From contig NC_081415.1 in assembly GCF_030272615.1 (NCBI RefSeq), positions 373,901,009 through 373,965,008 on the forward strand: DNA of 64,000 bases, read 5' to 3'. A model generated the notes under the pieces. It worked only from the letters and a program-made list of their open reading frames with translations. It did no database searches and was not told where the DNA came from. Origin of the DNA: Cryptomeria japonica (lineage: Eukaryota; Streptophyta; Pinopsida; Cupressales; Cupressaceae). Positions 1 through 12,748 of this stretch are shown here, in pieces; the stretch's first letter is position 1, and every line of letters starts with the position of its first letter. The translations under genes were made by a program, and so were the position numbers.

Positions 1-242
1 TGTCTCTATCATTTTCATAACCCCTGATCCATGGCTTTCGCTGGATCTGTGATGGATCAAATCAGTTCCATGGCTTCCTCTACAGTGGCATCCATATGCT
101 CATTTTACTTATTAACTATAGTGACAAAATTTATTAAATTTTAATTTTGAGAAGAATAAGGATAAACATAATTAAATAAATAAATTATGTAAAAAGGCTA
201 ATTTAATTAAATATTTAATTTAATTATTTTTAGACGTCTACA
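1..242 (-). mobile_element. Ty3-type LTR fragment, 5' end of an LTR on the minus strand
   Basis: Read on the minus strand, the LTR begins at 242 with TGTAGACGTCTAAAAATAAT and then becomes AT-rich with repeated TTAATTAAAT words. This matches the beginning of element B's 3' LTR at 43555 (TGTAGACGTATAAAAATGAC). The LTR runs off the window's left edge. No purine-rich tract precedes it on the minus strand, so it may be a solo or truncated LTR. The first ten bases of the terminus after TG contain the palindrome TAGACGTCTA. Confidence 0.55.
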
Positions 243-342
243 CTTAGGATCATGATATAGAATGGAGTTGCACTAGCATACTTGATAACTTTCTTGGTTT
301 TAGAGGAGAAGTACAACTACTTCATAATTTTATTGGCTCCTA

Positions 343-1476
343 AGCTACATAAAATAATTTTACCTTCATATTGCAAGTCATCAACAAGTGCATCATCCTA
401 GATTGTTACATTTTTCGAATGAAGCCTTTACTTCCCCCCAGTTTCCCTCCTATGTTTCAATAACTGAGATAGCCCCTTGCTCCATGCCCTCTTCCTTGAC
501 TGGGAAAGATAAGAAACCTACTCATACCAAGGGTAAAGGGAAATCCGTTGCTAAACTCAAGAGAATTATCATTGACAATTCTTCCTCGGATGACTTGGAT
601 GATGAGAAACTTACCCCTGAAGATGAGGGAAGAAGGAGGTCCTGAAGGCTTGTTTCCAAAGGCTCCTCTAAGAAGAAGGATAAAACCCAAAGTGTCTTTG
701 ACTCTGAAGAGGATTGCGCTGAGGGTAGGGAAGGTGGTATTCTTTATGACCTAGCTAGTCAAGAGGCTATTAAGGTCTCTATGCATGGGGTGGATGAGGG
801 TAATTCTAGGCCCCCTATTGGTGTGAAGAATTTGAAGTCTAATGAGGAAACTATTGGCCAAATCATCCTTGTGGACCCTGATGAAATAATGAAAATGGTG
901 AATTCAGACACTTCTGGAGCTCAGACTGTGACTGTTCTTGGGGATGATATGGCTAAGGATGAGGTAACTAACAAGGGTGATAAAGAGAAATGTGGGGATG
1001 TGATTTTTCACAAATAGGTGGAGCACAAGGATGTTCACAGGGATGAGGGAGGGGTTCCTAAGGGGAACCCTACCATGGAATAGATACGGGGCATTAGCAG
1101 TGAAGTTCAGGAGCTTCTAAACCAAATTGATAACATGGGCCTAATACTAGAGGCCAAGGCTCTCAAAGAGGAGATCACATAGATCAAGCATAAGATGGAT
1201 GTTCATGACGAACAGATGGTTAGCATAAACATGTTCTACCTATAGGTGTTCCACAACTCGACGCTAACTCTCTTCCTCTTGCGGGAGCGTATTGTGGTGG
1301 ATGAAGCTGATAAGGATGTGACCCGAGAGCTTTACAAATTCCTGTATGATGACTAGAACAAATTTATTGACATGATTGGGGCCTGCAAGCTGACTCCATA
1401 GGTCTTTTTTCTAGTCTTTTTCTATGGTTGGGGTTGTTCCCTGTGTTTTGCTATTAAACTCTTCCATGGTTTTTGA
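343..1476 (+). pseudogene. Unrecognised pseudo-ORF, one frame broken only by stop codons
   Basis: A single reading frame can be followed for about 1.1 kb without any frameshift. The predicted product is hydrophilic, with Lys-rich and Asp/Glu-rich stretches (for example around 480-720) and a helical segment near 1090-1200. In-frame stops lie at 643 (TGA), 1015, 1081, 1180, 1243, 1354 and 1399 (all TAG), and the frame closes at 1474. There is no TAA among the internal stops, as expected from C-to-T change at CAG, TGG and CGA. The last 25 codons are hydrophobic and may lie beyond the true stop. I do not recognise the family. Its setting suggests an extra ORF of a decayed LTR element. Confidence 0.35.
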
Positions 1477-3539
1477 TTTTTGACAGACTACTTTTTAGTG
1501 TTGCTTAAGTGTTGTTTCTAGTGCTGTTATTGTACTATTGATATTTTTTACTATGTAAAGGTTCAACACCTTGGTTTCCATTTCTTTTTCAATAAAAAAC
1601 AAGTGCATCATCAAGTTACATTCTACATGCCAACCAACTATGTTATGAATGGGATCACAAAGTAATATATAATAAAATAAATGCATAAATAAAACATAGG
1701 GATAACATAAAACACAAAGACACAAATATACATGGTTCACCCAATATGAGCTACATTTAAAAAGAAATAGCGATCCTTAATTTTATTATCCAATGAAAAA
1801 TGAATTACAATCTTCATAGTGTAAACTATTGCTATGTGCTATATTAAAGCACTCACACTACCTCAAAACTTTTATCCTTCCACATTCCACAACCACTTAT
1901 TTATCAAGTCCTTGTTGGCAATTTACAAATTTGGTTTGCATACCAAACTAACAACTAAATCCTTTTGATTTGAATCCATTTGTTTCCTATGTATGAAAGG
2001 AAAAATATATGTCAAATCTTCCTACAACTATTAATAGATAACACTTGAGTGATCTGCGCTAAGTGCAATAGGTTGAGGTAGATGACTCAATGCATTTTCT
2101 TAATTAACCAACAAAACTCAAATTAAGTAGCCTATTGTCCTAGAGAGGCTCATTTAATTATTGACTAATGACGTATATACTTGGATGATGTTGGACCTAT
2201 ATGGGTAGCCAAGGACTCTCTAAGTCATCTACTAGTTGCATAAAGAGAACTAATTAAATTTAAAAGTTAACTAAAATAGGAGCAATGCAAGAATATAAAC
2301 GTATATGCATAACATTTGCTATAGGTAACTCATAAGTACCTCAAATTTAACTCACAATATAGGCTACTAACATTATGTTGGGTGAAAATTTTGTAAACTG
2401 GTGAAGGGTTACAAAATTTGACTTTCAAGACAGTACATGAGATAATACTTTTGAGAAGGCAAAATACAATTTCTCCTAATTATAAGGGAAGGCCCCCCCT
2501 TTCTATTGCAATTTCTATTTCCCTATTCTACCTGCTAACTTTACACTAATCTAGGATGCCACAACAACTTTGTTCTCTTTTTTCAGAACAAGTTTTATCT
2601 AATTCTCTATTAAGAACATATTTCTTCTTTCAATTTAAACAGCTGAAACTTGCAGTAATATTAAAACTAGGCTAATTAGGAAGTAAAGTGTCCATGAAAG
2701 AACAAAGTCTTCCATTACTTCCCTTTTCTAAAAATAACTTAGGGATGATCCTTATGTATACAGAGAACTCAAAGTTTCTTTTGAATACCTAACTCCTATC
2801 AACCATTGTAACCCAAATGCCAATATATTTCTAGCTCAAAGACTTTCAGATATATTGTAAGACTTTATACTCTAACAAGATAACTTAGTAAAGCACAAAG
2901 ACTTTACCTTCTTATCCACTTAATATAAACTTCAAAGACAATGAACAAAAGCTCAAATAATTTATGATATTATCCACACCAATTTAATATTCTTGAATTC
3001 TCATAACACAAAGTCTACCTTTATAAACTCAAGTTACTCTTTAATATTTTGCAGCAATAACAATACACAACTTAGATCTTTAAAGAACATATAACACAAA
3101 TGATATAAGTACATTTATATGATACTCAAGATTGATTTCAATACAAATTTTGAAAGTCAAACTTGTCTTCTCTTTGATTAAATTTTTCAAATTTACAATA
3201 TGAACACCAAGTCTCACTTTTCTCTTCACTTTAGCAAACTTTTGTTGCATAAAATAATGATGGAAAAGATCCTTATTACAACAAAATCCTTATATATATA
3301 GAGGAGAGGTGCAATGTGAAACTACAAAAGTTACAACTAATTTGTGACCAAGTCAAAACTAGAGACCTATTTGACTTAGAACATGTGTAGTCCTACATGT
3401 GTACAAGAGCATATACAACATGACACTTAAGGTGTTGATTGACATTACAAAATGCCATTGGAAAATCACAAAAATGACTAAGTGTCATTTTCTTCATGCT
3501 AACTCTCAGTTTTAAAATTCTTCAAATTTTTGCAAGATA
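1477..3539. other. AT-rich stretch with no recognisable gene
   Basis: No reading frame of convincing length, zinc-knuckle, protease, polymerase or integrase motif is visible on either strand. A short C-run lies near 2493. The stretch probably represents old retrotransposon 3' or LTR sequence, but I cannot assign it. Confidence 0.4.
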
Positions 3540-5019
3540 TTCTTCATATGAGCTCCATCAGGTCCCTAGGTATGGCTAGAGATAATCTTAACCCATGTGA
3601 TACCGTCTTCTAAATCAACACAACACATTTTGTCTTTCTTCAGAAGAAAATCTAGAAAGTCTAGAATAAATTGTAGATCAACCAGTTTATTGATAGAGGC
3701 CATTGAGAAGTCCTCTCTATCAATTTCAGTAGTCACCAACAACTTCAATTCCTTAATAATTGCATCCTCATGAAGAACCTTTTGATTTTAATCAAGGAAA
3801 GAACATAGGATCTCAGAGATTTTATCAACAACATCCTTCTTGTTTGCACATTGTTTTTGATCTTTTTGCATGTCCTTAGTAAGGTGCTCTAGAATATTCA
3901 TTTAATGTTGCAGTGGCTCTCATTGCTCAACATATATTTTATGAGAAGAAATAGCACCATTTTGTACAAGATCATCTGAATCAAAGTCTTCAAGCTTCAA
4001 CCATGCCTCAAAATATTTCTCCTGTGCCTCCAATGCTTGGGAGAAGATTTCCATGGTGTTATCCACTTCGATCCTTATGACATCAAAAATATTATCAATA
4101 GTGAAAGTTGAGCTCAGGAGCCATGTACCTTGACTTAGCATCTGATCCATCCATTCTCGCATTGGTCTACTTCGTGACATTGCTTGCTCGGACCTTTTCA
4201 CAACTTGTTCATCTAGTGATGAAGTCACTACCTCAATGGCTTTTGAAAACTTGGTAACCTTAACAAATGGTGAGCTGTTCAATCTATGCCTTTAGTTTAT
4301 CCTTTTTGACCTTGTCTTCATCATACCTAGTAATAAGAGCATCTAAAGTTGATTGAACATCACCTGAAGTAGAATCATGAGTTTGTTTTGTTTAACTCGA
4401 TCCTCTTGATTACATAATATGATTCTTGAATGTAATCAATATCTTTATTAGGAGGAGGAATAGCGATCTTTGCATACTTGGTTCTTGATTTGTCCCCCTT
4501 TACCCTTGACAAGGTTTTGGCTTTCTTGGTAATTTTTAGTTTAGTGGGGACAAGTTGATTAAAATCAAAATCATCAGGTGAAACATCTTATTTCTTCCAC
4601 TTGGGTGTATAAGAGAATAACCATGGTGGCAAGGAGGTATCATCATCATCATCAACTATAGATAAATCTTGAGAAGGGTTTAATGGCTCTTGAAGGATAG
4701 TAGTGACAATAGGTGACATTATGGTGATAATTGGGGGAAGATTTTCAAGGGATGACTCATTGGGTCTAGGACCTGTCTCTATCATAAACCTATCAAAATC
4801 ATCTAACATGGTGGTAGAAACTTCAGACCAAATGGGAAAAGTAGAGAAAACATTCTCAATATCATCATAGGGAGTATCTAGGGCTGACTCACTTGCACTA
4901 TTAGAATAAATGTGAACAACCATGCTAGGAGAAACACATGTGACAACAAAAGGTTTTGACTCAGAAGTAGGAATAAGAGCATGTACCATAGAAGAAGAAG
5001 GAGGTACCTAGGGTAAAGA
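3540..5019 (-). pseudogene. Minus-strand pseudo-ORF, C-terminal part of an extra ORF
   Basis: Three minus-strand stretches (4989-4588, 4282-3920, 3748-3566) read as one degraded protein with at least one frame change. The first part is acidic, with a run of five Asp near 4645, followed by a Lys-rich segment. The later parts are predicted helical and heptad-like (around 4200-3960). Internal stops are mostly TAG or TAA. The layout (acidic, Lys-rich, then helical tail) resembles the 3' half of the extra ORF in element F, but I see no clear sequence match. The minus-strand fragment at 13142-12756 could be its N-terminal part, separated by the 7.7 kb F insertion. No known function. Confidence 0.35.
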
Positions 5020-6145
5020 TGTTGGAAAGAGACACTGCATTGATGATCAAATGTTGTCATTTATGGCATCTTGAGTCAGATATCCAGTCCACAGTTCATG
5101 ATTCATCCATTCGGGAAAATTGATTAAGGTCTGGTGAGAAGAACAGGTTATCCGATAGAGTGTACAATGTTTTGGTTGGTAGATCAGTTGTGTTGAGTAT
5201 TTGGTGTCACAGATCTCAAATATGCCTTGTGGATGTGTAATATGCCTTCTTTCAAGTTCATGGTCTTCGGTGTGAATTGAGTAAGTTGGAAGATTCGGTA
5301 GACAATTTACTGGTAGAATAGTATTTTATGGTAGTAACATGTGAAGATTCTTTGTGCGGATCATGCAGAGTGATTTTGGTAGTTGTTTATGTGTTTGAGG
5401 TTTTTGAGCCAACATATGGGAAGTGTGTGGACATATTTTTTTGGTCCACTTAGTTGTTTTTGGATCGAATTGAGCCAACTTGGGTAGCACATTTCATTTG
5501 TGTGTTATGCAATTTTTGGGCCGACATGAAATTGATCTAATTTGATGTTGTGGATATATTAGACTGATTGATTTGATCATTTGGGAGATCGATGGGTGTG
5601 TGTGATGTGTGTATGAGTGAATTTGTGTAGTTTCACATGCACGGTTGGAAGATTGCTGATCTGGTATAATGCAAAATATCAGAAAAGAGTAGAGTAGCAA
5701 AGAAGAGTGTGATTGTGTGTTTTGTGCTTAACAGGAACTATACTCAGGCATTTGTTGATGCTATTAAATAGTTCAAACCTTCTTGTAATCATTTTTAAAC
5801 ATTTTTTAAGGTAGTGAGCCTTTCGGGTTGTAGCCCTTACTTGTAATTGAGCAGTGAACTCTAGGCAGTGTGCCTAAATGCGTCTGCATTCCCCTTATGT
5901 AATATTTTTATACTTCTAACAGAGTATTTTAATATTATGGTTTTTAATCCCACCGTGGTTTTTCCCTTAGCCGGGTTTCCACATAAAAAATCTTGGTGTT
6001 ATGGTGTTGTTGATCTTGGCTTTGTGTTTCTGCACTTTACTTTTCTTGATTTGCATTAAGTGATTGAAAGATCAAGTTATTAAAGTTAAAAATTGTTGAA
6101 CATTGATTCACCCCCTGCTTTCTAAGTGTTCTCTTGATTCCAACA
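5020..6145 (+). repeat. Element F 5' LTR (1126 bp)
   Basis: The LTR begins TGTTGGAAAGAGACACTGCA and ends CCAACA, directly followed by a tRNA-Met-type primer-binding site. It matches 11259-12384 over its full, equal length with roughly 10% difference by eye, so this is the oldest clear LTR pair in the window. A TATA-like CTATTAAATAG lies at 5761-5771. Near the 3' end a C-rich tract precedes the terminus, as in the copia element E, which places F with Ty1/copia elements. Confidence 0.85.
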
Positions 6146-6147
6146 AT

Positions 6148-6159
6148 TGGTATCAGAGC
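6148..6159 (+). promoter_or_regulatory. Primer-binding site, initiator tRNA-Met
   Basis: TGGTATCAGAGC lies two bases after the LTR terminus and is complementary to the 3' end of plant initiator tRNA-Met (GCTCTGATACCA). This is the standard start of minus-strand DNA synthesis in copia elements. Confidence 0.9.
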
Positions 6160-6213
6160 TAAGTTCCTTAGAAGGAGCCTAACAACTCAAGAAAGATCCG
6201 AGAAGGTGTCTTA

Positions 6214-7372
6214 ATGGATTCCAGTGGTCTTAGACAACAACTAATTATTACACTTGATGATCTTGATCAATGCAAAGCTAAAGTCTAAGAATTGAAAACA
6301 AATCTCAAGGATACTAAAAATTTCATTCAGACATTAAAGGAGCAACTGAGTAGTCCAAGAAAAAGTGAAAGGATCTTTTTGATCAACTTCAGGAGAAAGA
6401 AGATCAAAACATTGATGAAGAAGCCCTAGAGGAAAAGACAGAAGAATGTGACATACTTTCTAGAGCTAATGCACTTTAGAAGAATGAAATGGAATCCATT
6501 GTGATGAAATTGACAAGGGAGATTGAAGAAAGGAAGAAGAATGAGGAAAATCTTTCTCAGTCCTTGAAAGACAAATATGAAGAATTTTGCAGACTTGAGA
6601 ATAAGGATGGATAGTTGATGAGTGACCTTCAAAATGCTAGAGAACATGAGGAAGATCTTGGAAAGAAGGTCCTCCTTCTCAAATATGATCTTGATGTTGC
6701 AAATGAGTACAAGGAGAAGTTCCAAATCAGATGAGCCAGACTAGATGATATGCTTGCAAGTCAAAAGAATCCTAATGGTACTCAAGGTCTTGGATTTAAG
6801 AAAGGTGAAAGGTCCAAGTCATCTCAACAGAAAAACAATCCTTCGGTAAGGCAACCTAATACTCATAAAATCAATGGTTACTGTTTTGTTTGCAATAAAT
6901 TTGGTCATATCGCTAGTCAGTGCAAAAATAGGATAAATAATAATGGTCCATCTTTTACTAGTCAATGTTTCAAATGCAATAAGTATGGGCATAAGGAAAA
7001 TGCATGCAGAAGAGTGATGGATAACTTTTAGAATAGAGGAAATGTTATATGTTATGCATGTGGTAGGTTTGAACATGTTGCTAATCAATTTAGATCAAGA
7101 GGAAACTAGATGTACTTCAGACCTATGCAAGGAAATGTTGTTTGTTATAGTTGCAACAAATTTGGTCACATTGCTAAGTATTGTAGAAGAAAAAATATGA
7201 ATAGGAGAGGTTTGGGAGACAAGAATAAGAATGTAAAGGCAGATGAGAAGGGAAAAGAAAAAGTTGAAGAGATTAACGAGCAAATGAAAAAGACTTGGGT
7301 CAAGAAGAGTGATTTTGAGGTAGGAAATGGGTTCACACTTGATTCCGGTTCTAGAACCTCATTCAACAACTA
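6214..7372 (+). pseudogene. gag: Element F gag-like protein with four CCHC zinc knuckles
   Basis: The region starts with an ATG at 6214 and a Lys/Glu-rich segment with predicted coiled coil (about 6214-6740, broken by stops and frame changes). Four zinc knuckles follow: CFVCNKFGHIASQC near 6892, CFKCNKYGHKENAC near 6967, a degenerate third (first Cys kept, last Cys changed to Phe) near 7053, and CYSCNKFGHIAKYC near 7144. Each would bind one zinc ion and package RNA. A TAG at about 7030 and a second TAG near 7108 interrupt the frame. The usual central capsid fold is not recognisable. No protease, integrase or reverse transcriptase follows, so the element is non-autonomous. Confidence 0.7.
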
Positions 7373-7780
7373 AGCTAAGGCATCTAGCCTTGGGGGAAGA
7401 TTTCATGAAAATCTTTCAAATCCCCTGTTTGAGATCTATGCCTGAATTCGACAGGTTACAAAGGTATATATTATAATTGTAGATGTTTATGATGGAATTC
7501 CAGAAGAGTTCGAGCAGTTCTGAAGGTCCTTAAAAGATCTTTATGAAATGCAATATCCAAAAGTATTAGGGTTAAGTGCATTTATTGCAGTGAAAAGTTA
7601 GGTATGTGAAGGATAAAAGGTGAATTAACTATTCAGTTCTCACTTTGCATTCAAAGTAGAAGAGAGGAAGAGCGTAGTAAAGGATAAATAGCAGAGATTC
7701 TGAGCAATATCCAGATTCGATGTGCGATCTTGCATCCGATTGAAAGGTATTTAATAGTGAAATCCCTTTTTAATTGAAGT
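7373..7780 (+). other. Spacer between gag and the extra ORF in element F
   Basis: No open frame continues through this stretch, and all three frames contain several stops. It is purine-rich near 7650-7690 and ends just before an ATG in a good plant context (AAGATGGCTGCT at 7799). It may be the 5' untranslated part of the extra ORF. Confidence 0.3.
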
Positions 7781-7801
7781 TTGAAATTTGAATTTGATAA
7801 G

Positions 7802-10800
7802 ATGGCTGCTTCTGGTACTGCAATTCTTTTGGTTGTTGAAATCATTGAGCATGTGCGCCTGAGCTTCAATAATCATCCATTCATTTTGATGGAAGATGAT
7901 CCTAAGAGTGCATTTTCATTAGTGCCCTACATAGTACCGCATATTGAATATATTAGGGTATATACGCATCACCCCATTGATGGATTGGGTAGCTCACAAA
8001 TGCTAAATCTTTACAATAATCAGCTAGCAGACAAGAGTTTGGTATTGAAATCAGAATTTCAAGAATTGGAGAACAAGGGTTTTGCACAATTTTTTAGGTT
8101 TTTGATACTCTATAAACATGAATGGATCCGGTTCATCTTGGGCCGAGTTCATGAAAAATTTATATGGTTGGACAAGCCCCACAAAATCACCAAGACAATC
8201 ATTTAGGTCGTAATAGGATTATGTGCAACCAGAGAATTGTCATCCCTAAAAGATGTAAAGAATGACATCGTGACCAATGTGTCAGGGTCAAAATTTGAGA
8301 AACAAGCAATGACAATCAATGACATCCTGGAGCATAATATCAAGTTTGCATCAATGGTCATTGGGTAAAAAATCTATTATTCTAGAAGAGAAAATTCTAT
8401 TTTCGGTAGTACCATTTACGCCGCATATGAGATGATGAGAGAGAATAAGAAATATGATCTTTTTGAATTGCTCTGAAATGAGCTTATCAAGAATATTAAG
8501 AAGATCAAAGAAAACAAGAAGCATCCTTTCAAGTTTGACACATTGTTTCTATGTCTATTTTTTTCCTTTGTACAAGAGGTTCCGAGTGTTGGTACAGTGC
8601 AATGAGCATTTGATAGACCTGTAGGAGTTCGAATCTGGGAACACCTATACAATTTTGGATACTCTAAGGTTTGGAACAAGAATCTATGTGGTTATTTCAT
8701 GAACTTCTAGAAGGAAATGCATAATAGGGAAAGGATCCCTAAGTCTATTTTAGAGTTATATCAAGGCACCATTTTCTTCATGGTAGATATCGATCAATGT
8801 TTGATGGAAGCTATAGAGCCCCAAATTGTATGGATCATGCCTATGGGATATGAGGTCAAAGAATGAATTTTGGAACTATATGTACAACACGTGTTGAGAA
8901 AACTGATGGACCCCAATGAAGAAAGGTTTGGAACATATAAGGAGAAAATCCTAAGATTACATTAGTACATCAAGAAACCGGTGATTCAGAATCTAAGGTA
9001 AGGAAGGAAGTAGAGGCTCTTGTGGAAAGTATGGAGATATCAAAGGAAGCCATCGAAAAAGATAGAAAGGAAAATATTCTCTCCGTGTAGAAGACTATGA
9101 AGAAGGAATCAAAATTGGAGTGCCCAAGCCTAAGCAAAGGCAAGTCAGAAGAACAACTCCCTCCTCCGGTCCTAGAAAATGAGAAGGCAAGCCTAAATCT
9201 TTAATCAAGCCATCCGATGGTGAAAAGAAGAGGAAGCCAATCAAATTTGTGTTTGTGGATGAAGAAGAGATTGAGTCTTATGAAGTCATGAAGGAAGTGA
9301 AGGCCCAAACTCCAAAAGTCACCAAGATCCAAAAGGAGAAGCGTTTTGGTAGAACAAGATCTGGTAAGAAATCTAAAGCATCTGAGTTTAATGAGGTATT
9401 GAATCAAGGCACATTTACTATTGTTCCTCCTGTAACATTAGATGAGATTATCAATGAGGTAGTAAAGAATGGTAACTTGAAGCCACTATTAGAGTGGTAT
9501 GACAATTTTGATGAATCTGGAAAGAGAACACTAGAAGAGGCTACTATAAAATACCTAAATCTATATAGTAAAGCTCTAATTGAATTAATGATAGTCATAC
9601 CCAAGACACTGTATGATATTTTGGATGCTTGAAGGCAAAAAAATAATAAGGAAGATGAGAGACTGAAGGAATATGTGTTGGTTAACTTATGTTCAATTAT
9701 TGATACAAAGGAGATAGATAGATTGCTTAAACTAGAAAAGAATGAATTCAAGAGTAAGAACAAGGTAAATAAAATCATGTTAGGAAAGATAGATGAAGTT
9801 ACAAAGGAGATTGAAAATATTTTGACAAAATTTTTGTTAGATAATTAGTATGAGGTAAATAAGGCTGAAGGGAAAGAAGAAATTCATCTGGGAGAACATG
9901 ACATGACATCTCAGGTCAATCCGGAAGCTGAGCAAACAATGGATGATAATTTTATCTTGGAAGTCCAGATAGTTGAGCATGTAGAGGTTAGTGTGAAAGA
10001 TGAAGTTGGAAAAGAGGATGCAAGGAAAGAAAAGGAAGGAAAGGACAAGGTTGAGAATCTTGACGATACAAGGCTGTTGCAGTTGACCCTTTGGTTACTA
10101 ATAAGAAAAAGAAAAAGAAAATTGAGGTCAAGGTTGAAGTCAAGTTTGAGGCAAAAGACACTGCTGAGATAGTAAAAGGAAAACAAGTAATTAATGATCC
10201 AGAGTTCATTCAAGGTCCAATTAACCTTGCCTCTCTATCCCCAATTCAAAAGCTTCAACTTGCATCATTTGCACAAGCCAAAGATAGTGAGGATATTTTG
10301 AAATCTCATACAGAGGATAGTATGTTTCGAGCCCTAGCAACCAGTGCTTTTGAAAAGTTGATGCCCTCATTCAAAAATGACACTTTAGATACTCCATCCG
10401 AGCAATTAAAGGGTTTGATTAATTTTGTAGATAAACATTTTGAGTCTTTTGAAAAGTCAGTTCAAGAGAAAGTCCAAAATGAATTTAATCCAAAGAGGAT
10501 TCAAAATTTGAAAAGTATGATCACCAAAGATAGAGCTACATTAGGAGAGTGTGTGAAGAGCATGTACGATGCATTGTCTGAAGGTGGGAATTTGTATAAA
10601 TCATGTCTATCCTTGAACAAGTTCATTGCAAATATTGAGAAGAAGTCTAAGGTGCATGAGAATGAGATTGAACGCATATAGCTAGTTGATTCCCTAACAA
10701 CATCATTGAGTAGTCATGAGAATCAGGTAATATCTATACTTGAGAAAATTAGAAGCTTGAACCATGACCAAGAGAGAATAATTGGGAGAGTTGGTGAAAC

Positions 10801-11020
10801 TAGAAGTCTCATTAGTCCTAAGCTGGATATTATGCTGAGTGCTCTCAAAGATACTCAAGATGCTTTGGCCAGCGATGATTCGAATGATGTAAATACAACA
10901 GACACACAAGATTATTTTCTTAGTGGGTTGATAACCCCGTTGGAGAATCTACAGAAAGGCTGGGATATCCACTTGGACTCATTGAAGAATCTTTATGTTG
11001 GTATCTTCAAATTTTTGTGA
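7802..11020 (+). pseudogene. Element F extra ORF of unknown function, replacing pol
   Basis: About 3.2 kb of decayed coding sequence lies where pol should be. It starts with ATGGCTGCTTCT at 7802. The first 400 nt are open (to 8206), and the frame can be followed further through stops, many TAG (for example at 8347 and 8704). A second part, 9249-9632, and a third, 10091-11020, use other frames, so at least two indels occurred. The middle is Lys/Glu-rich (9100-10170). The last 300 residues are predicted helical with coiled-coil character. I recognise no catalytic motif and no known domain. Its length would be about 1,070 residues. It could be a captured host gene or a transposon-specific accessory ORF. 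Confidence 0.5.
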
Positions 11021-11246
11021 GTGTATAAGGACTCTGTGTACATAAGTAAATAATTTTTTTGATTTTCTAAAACCATACCTTTTCCATTGATGTCAAAGGG
11101 GAAGAATAGATGAGTAAAAAGTGTTGATCTTAGGGGGATAACTTTGATTCTTTGGAGTCCAACAGTAAGATTCTTGTTACAGTGTATATATTTTGGTTTT
11201 GGTCCAACACTTTAGTCATTTTTCACCAAGTGTTTCCATCAATGCC

Positions 11247-11257
11247 AAAGGGGGAGA
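11247..11257 (+). promoter_or_regulatory. Polypurine tract of element F
   Basis: AAAGGGGGAGA lies directly before the 3' LTR start at 11259. It would prime plus-strand DNA synthesis. The position and sequence match the tract of element E, seen on the opposite strand at 21104-21117. Confidence 0.85.
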
Positions 11258-11258
11258 T

Positions 11259-12384
11259 TGTCGGCAAGAGACACTGCATTGATGATCAAATGTTGTCATT
11301 GATGGAAACTTGAGTCAAATATCTAGTCTATAGTTCATGATTCATTCATTTTGGAAGATTGATTGAGGTCTAGTGAGGCCTGGTGAGAAGAACAGGTTAT
11401 CCAATAGAGTGTACAATGTTTTGGTTGGGAGATCATTTGTGTTGAGTATTTGGTGTCTCAGATCTTGGAGATGCATTATGGCTTTGTAATATGCCTTATT
11501 TCCGGTTCATGGTCCCTGGTGTCATGAATTGCGTAAGTTGGAAGATCCGGTAGACAATTTTATGGTAGAACAATGTTTTGCGGTGGTAACGTGTGAAGAA
11601 TATTTGTGCAGATCATGTAGAATGATTTTAGCGGTTGTTTGTGTGTTCAAGGTTATTGAACCAACATATGGGAAGTGTGTGGACATCTTGTTTTTGTCTG
11701 CTTAGTTGTTTTTCGATCGGATTGAGCCGACTTGGGTAACATGTTTTATTTGTGTGTTATGTGGTTTTTGGGCCGACATGGAATTGATCTAATTTGATGT
11801 TGTAGATATATTAAATTGATTGATTTGATCATTTGGGAGATAGATGGTTGTGTGAGGTGTGTATGAGTGATTGTGTGTAGTTTCACATGCATGGTTGGAA
11901 TATTGGTTCTTCGGTATAGTGCAAAATATTAGAACAGAGCAGAGCAAAGTATGATTGTGTGTTTTATGCTTAGCCAGAACTATATTCAGACATTTGTTGA
12001 TGCTATTAAATAGTTCAAACCTTCTTGTAATAATTTGTAAACATTTTGTAAGGTAGTGAGCCTTCTGGATTGTAGCCCTTACTTGTAATTGAGTAGTGAG
12101 CTCTAGGCAGTGTGTCTTAATGCATTTGCATTCCCCTTATGTAATATTTTTATACTTCTAATAGAGTATATTAATATTGTGGGTTTGAATCCCACCATGA
12201 TTTTTCCCTTAACCAGGTTTCCACATAAAATATCTTTGTGTTATGGTGTTGTTGATCTTGGCTTTGTGTTTCTGCACTTTACTTTTCTTCATTTTCATTA
12301 AGTGGTTGAAAGATCAGGATATTAAAGTTAAAAATTGCTGAACATTGATTCACCCCCCCTCTCAGTGTTCTCTTGATTCCAACA
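11259..12384 (+). repeat. Element F second LTR (1126 bp)
   Basis: Starts TGTCGGCAAGAGACACTGCA after the polypurine tract and ends CCAACA at 12384. It is the same length as the copy at 5020-6145. A TATA-like CTATTAAATAG lies at 12003-12013. It is not followed by flanking DNA but by a second primer-binding-site-like sequence and a further piece of internal region. Confidence 0.85.
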
Positions 12385-12748
12385 ATTGGTATTAGAGATA
12401 AGTTCCTCAGAAGGAGCCTAACAACTTGAGGAAGATCCAAGAAGGTGTCCTAATGAATTCCAAATAACTTAGACAACAACTACATGTTGCACTTGATGAT
12501 CTTGATCAGTCCAAAGCCAAAGTACGAGAATTGAAAACAAATCTCAAGGATGCTAAAAATTTCATTCAGACATTAAAGGAGCAACTGAGTAAGTCCAAGG
12601 AAAAGAGAAAGGAGCTTGTTGATTATCTTCAAGAGAAAGAAAGTCAAAGCATTGATGAAGAAGCCCTGAAGGAAAAGATAGAAGAATGTGACAAACTTGC
12701 TAGAGCTAATGCACTTCAGAAGAATGAAATGGAAGCCATTGTGATGAA
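12385..12748 (+). mobile_element. Partial second internal region of element F after its LTR
   Basis: This stretch aligns with 6146-6510: primer-binding site (here decayed to TGGTATTAGAGA), the gag start and the coiled-coil segment, which is less broken in this copy. Homology ends at GTGATGAA (12741-12748). The unit order is therefore LTR, internal, LTR, partial internal, as expected from recombination between LTRs of neighbouring copies. Confidence 0.8.

Noticed and set aside
9404..9778. Minus-strand 124-codon frame
   Set aside because: Opposite-strand shadow of the Lys/Glu-rich extra ORF of element F.
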